DNA from: Fretibacterium sp. OH1220_COT-178
GTDB lineage: Bacteria > Synergistota > Synergistia > Synergistales > Aminobacteriaceae
Direction of reading: 5' to 3'
Assembly (NCBI RefSeq): GCF_003860125.1
Contig: NZ_RQYL01000003.1
Location: 62,001 to 126,000, forward strand
DNA: 64,000 nucleotides
Both the position numbers and the translations under genes were made by a program. Below are positions 62,520-64,000 of this stretch, in pieces (the stretch's first letter is position 1; each line of letters opens with the position of its first letter). A model generated the notes under the pieces. It was not told the DNA's origin, ran no database searches, and saw only the letters and a list, made by a program, of their open reading frames with translations.

Positions 62520-63641
62520 ATGGTGATGGAGACCCCCTACCTTTCGATCTTCAAGGAGGATGTTGCCGAACTGGACCGCATCCTTATCGGGTGTGTGTTG
62601 CTTTTGGTCGGCTGTGGTCTGCTCTGCGTGTTCAGTGCCGGGGCAGGCCGGTTGGGGCGTGGCTGGGATTTTGCCCTTCGCCAGACCTTATGGATGGTGG
62701 GGGGCTGCTTCGCGATGTTCTTCGTGGTCGCCGTGGGGTACCGAAGACTGCTGAATGCAGCGTATCCCATCTATCTGATGACGCTGTTTCTTCTGTTCCT
62801 CACCGTTCTCCTGGCCCCCCGAATCAAGGGGGCGCAGAGTTGGCTTTCGTTGGGCTTTTTTCGTTTTCAGCCCTCCGAGTTCGCCAAGATCTCCCTTATC
62901 CTGGTCTTGTCGAAATGGCTGAGCCGTTATCCTCCTTTGAACTTGAGGGCTTTCCTGGGGGGGCTGGGGGTGGCGGCGCCGGCGGTTTTGCTGGTGCTCG
63001 CCCAGCCGGATGCGGGAAGCGCCCTGGTCTATATCGTCATCACCTTCGGGATGCTTTTCATCGCCGGTACTCCTTTGCGGTATCTGGGGACGCTTGCGGG
63101 ATGCGGTCTCGCTCTGACGCCTTTTCTGTGGTTTTTTCTTAAGGAGTACCAGAAGCTGAGGCTGCTCGTGTTTTTGGATCCGACGAGGGATCCCTTGGGG
63201 GCGGGCTACAACGTCATTCAGTCGCGTATCGCGGTAGGATCCGGCGGCTTCTGGGGCAAGGGGTTCATGAACGGGATGCAGAGCAAGCTGCGCTTCCTTC
63301 CGGAGCCCCACACCGATTTCATCTTCAGCGTGTATTCCGAGGAATTTGGCTTCTGGGGGACCTCTTTGCTCCTGTTTCTCTTCGCCTTGCTCTTTTTTCG
63401 CATCATCGCTGCAGGCCTCAGAAGCCGCGACCGGAGGTGCAAGATCCTGGTGTCCGGGGTAGCCGTCTGGATCTGGTTTCAGATGTTCGAGAGCATCGGG
63501 ATGAGCATCGGCTTGATGCCGGTCACGGGGTTGCCCTTGCCCTTTCTGAGCTACGGTGGAAGTGCTCTCCTTGCCGTCTTCATCGCCCTGGGGCTTGTCG
63601 GCAGCGTCTACGTCGACAGCGCCAAGCGTTTCCTTTTTTGA
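62520..63641 (+). CDS. rodA: peptidoglycan glycosyltransferase RodA (SEDS)
   Basis: A 373-residue membrane protein with about ten helices that polymerises lipid II for elongation, partnered with PBP2. The SEDS signatures are GAQSWLSLGFFRFQPSE, the EPHTDFIFSVYSEE loop with the catalytic Asp region, and PVTGLPLPFLSYGG. The start could be ATG 62520, GTG 62523 or ATG 62526; the ribosome site is weak. It closes the mre-mrd-min-rod series. Confidence 0.93.
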   Translation: MVMETPYLSIFKEDVAELDRILIGCVLLLVGCGLLCVFSAGAGRLGRGWDFALRQTLWMVGGCFAMFFVVAVGYRRLLNAAYPIYLMTLFLLFLTVLLAPRIKGAQSWLSLGFFRFQPSEFAKISLILVLSKWLSRYPPLNLRAFLGGLGVAAPAVLLVLAQPDAGSALVYIVITFGMLFIAGTPLRYLGTLAGCGLALTPFLWFFLKEYQKLRLLVFLDPTRDPLGAGYNVIQSRIAVGSGGFWGKGFMNGMQSKLRFLPEPHTDFIFSVYSEEFGFWGTSLLLFLFALLFFRIIAAGLRSRDRRCKILVSGVAVWIWFQMFESIGMSIGLMPVTGLPLPFLSYGGSALLAVFIALGLVGSVYVDSAKRFLF

Positions 63642-63700
63642 TTTTCGATAGGGACTATTCTCCCGAGTCGCGGTTTTGATCCTTTGGAGGCGTTTGTTTG

Positions 63701-64000
63701 ATGGTCTTTCCGGAATTTGACGGGCCGATGTGGCCCCTGCTGGCGCAGGTTTCGCGCCCCTCCCGTTATTGCGGCAGCGAGTGGAGGCCCTACACCCCAT
63801 TGCCCTGGGACGACGCGAAGGGGACCCTGCGCGTCTGTCTCGCATTTCCGGATGTCTACGAGATCGGAATGAGCTATTACGGTTTTCAGCTTCTTTCCGC
63901 ATTCCTGCGGAAGGAAGGCCATCTCGTGGATCGGGCGTATTGCCCATGGATCGACATGGAGTCCCTTTTGAGGCGTCATGGGCTTCCGCTCCATTCCACG
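63701..64000 (+). CDS. radical-SAM-family protein, N-terminal fragment (TIGR03960-like)
   Basis: The first 100 residues of a gene running off the right edge. LAFPDVYEIGMSYYGFQLL, then PWIDMESLLRRHGLPL, matches the N-terminus of the large fused radical-SAM proteins (TIGR03960-type) often found near the mre/min/rod genes. The CxxxCxxC motif would lie beyond the window, so radical-SAM function is not seen directly. GGAGG lies about ten bases before the ATG at 63701. Confidence 0.7.
   Translation, partial: MVFPEFDGPMWPLLAQVSRPSRYCGSEWRPYTPLPWDDAKGTLRVCLAFPDVYEIGMSYYGFQLLSAFLRKEGHLVDRAYCPWIDMESLLRRHGLPLHST

Overview
This GC-rich window carries a dense, mostly housekeeping set of bacterial genes with very short intergenic gaps and many overlapping start/stop codons. 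Flagellar chaperones (FliS, FlgN-like), a complete MreBCD/RodA/PBP2 plus MinCDE set, ThyX rather than ThyA, and an archaeal-Mbh-like ion-transport cluster together suggest a motile, rod-shaped, Gram-negative-type anaerobe. The Synergistota are the best guess. That placement is inference from gene repertoire; there is no rRNA gene in the window to settle it.

Layout. 1-2355 (+): the end of purA, a RimI-type acetyltransferase, an unknown protein and a class II aldolase, closed by a long bidirectional hairpin. 2402-12230 (-): lipoamide dehydrogenase, PBP1A, then a coupled run (aminotransferase, phosphohexomutase, trmB, rsmD, coaD, mpg) and a small secreted protein. 12377-18570 (+): a solitary branched-chain amino acid binding protein with a strong promoter, an Xaa-Pro peptidase, lysS and ligA. 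18641-26388 (-): a flagellar chaperone operon that also encodes an M48 protease and has a sigma-28-like promoter, trxB with a fused extra domain, and rpsO-rpmE / thyX-DUF1385-prfA-prmC. 26551-30381 (+): an isolated molybdopterin oxidoreductase of different base usage, a YbaK deacylase and rsmA.

30419-37614 (+) is the most unusual region. Twelve tightly overlapping genes follow the order of archaeal membrane-bound hydrogenase (Mbh) operons: MrpE, F, G, MbhD, MbhE, MrpB, C, D, then NuoB-, NuoC-, NuoD- and NuoH-like subunits. The NuoB-like protein has lost most of its iron-sulfur cysteines. The NuoD-like protein has neither NiFe-binding CxxC motif. The ferredoxin-like last subunit is absent. By eye, the channel lysines of the large antiporter subunit are replaced. 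It looks like an ion-translocating complex whose peripheral arm can no longer do redox chemistry.

37625-44834: rarA, a HAD phosphatase and an eIF1-like factor (-); a PNPOx-like protein, a tiny membrane protein and a secreted TPR/propeller-like protein (+); then a DUF362 ferredoxin protein with a membrane partner (-). 45258-55552 (+): Lon-like protease, nth, a 107-residue unknown protein, an ArsA/Get3-like ATPase, a YhcH protein, tadA, recJ, rel and dtd. 55595-64000 (+): an MBL hydrolase, then mreB-mreC-mreD-mrdA-minC-minD-minE-rodA, which puts cell elongation and division-site placement together, followed by the start of a radical-SAM-family gene cut by the window edge.
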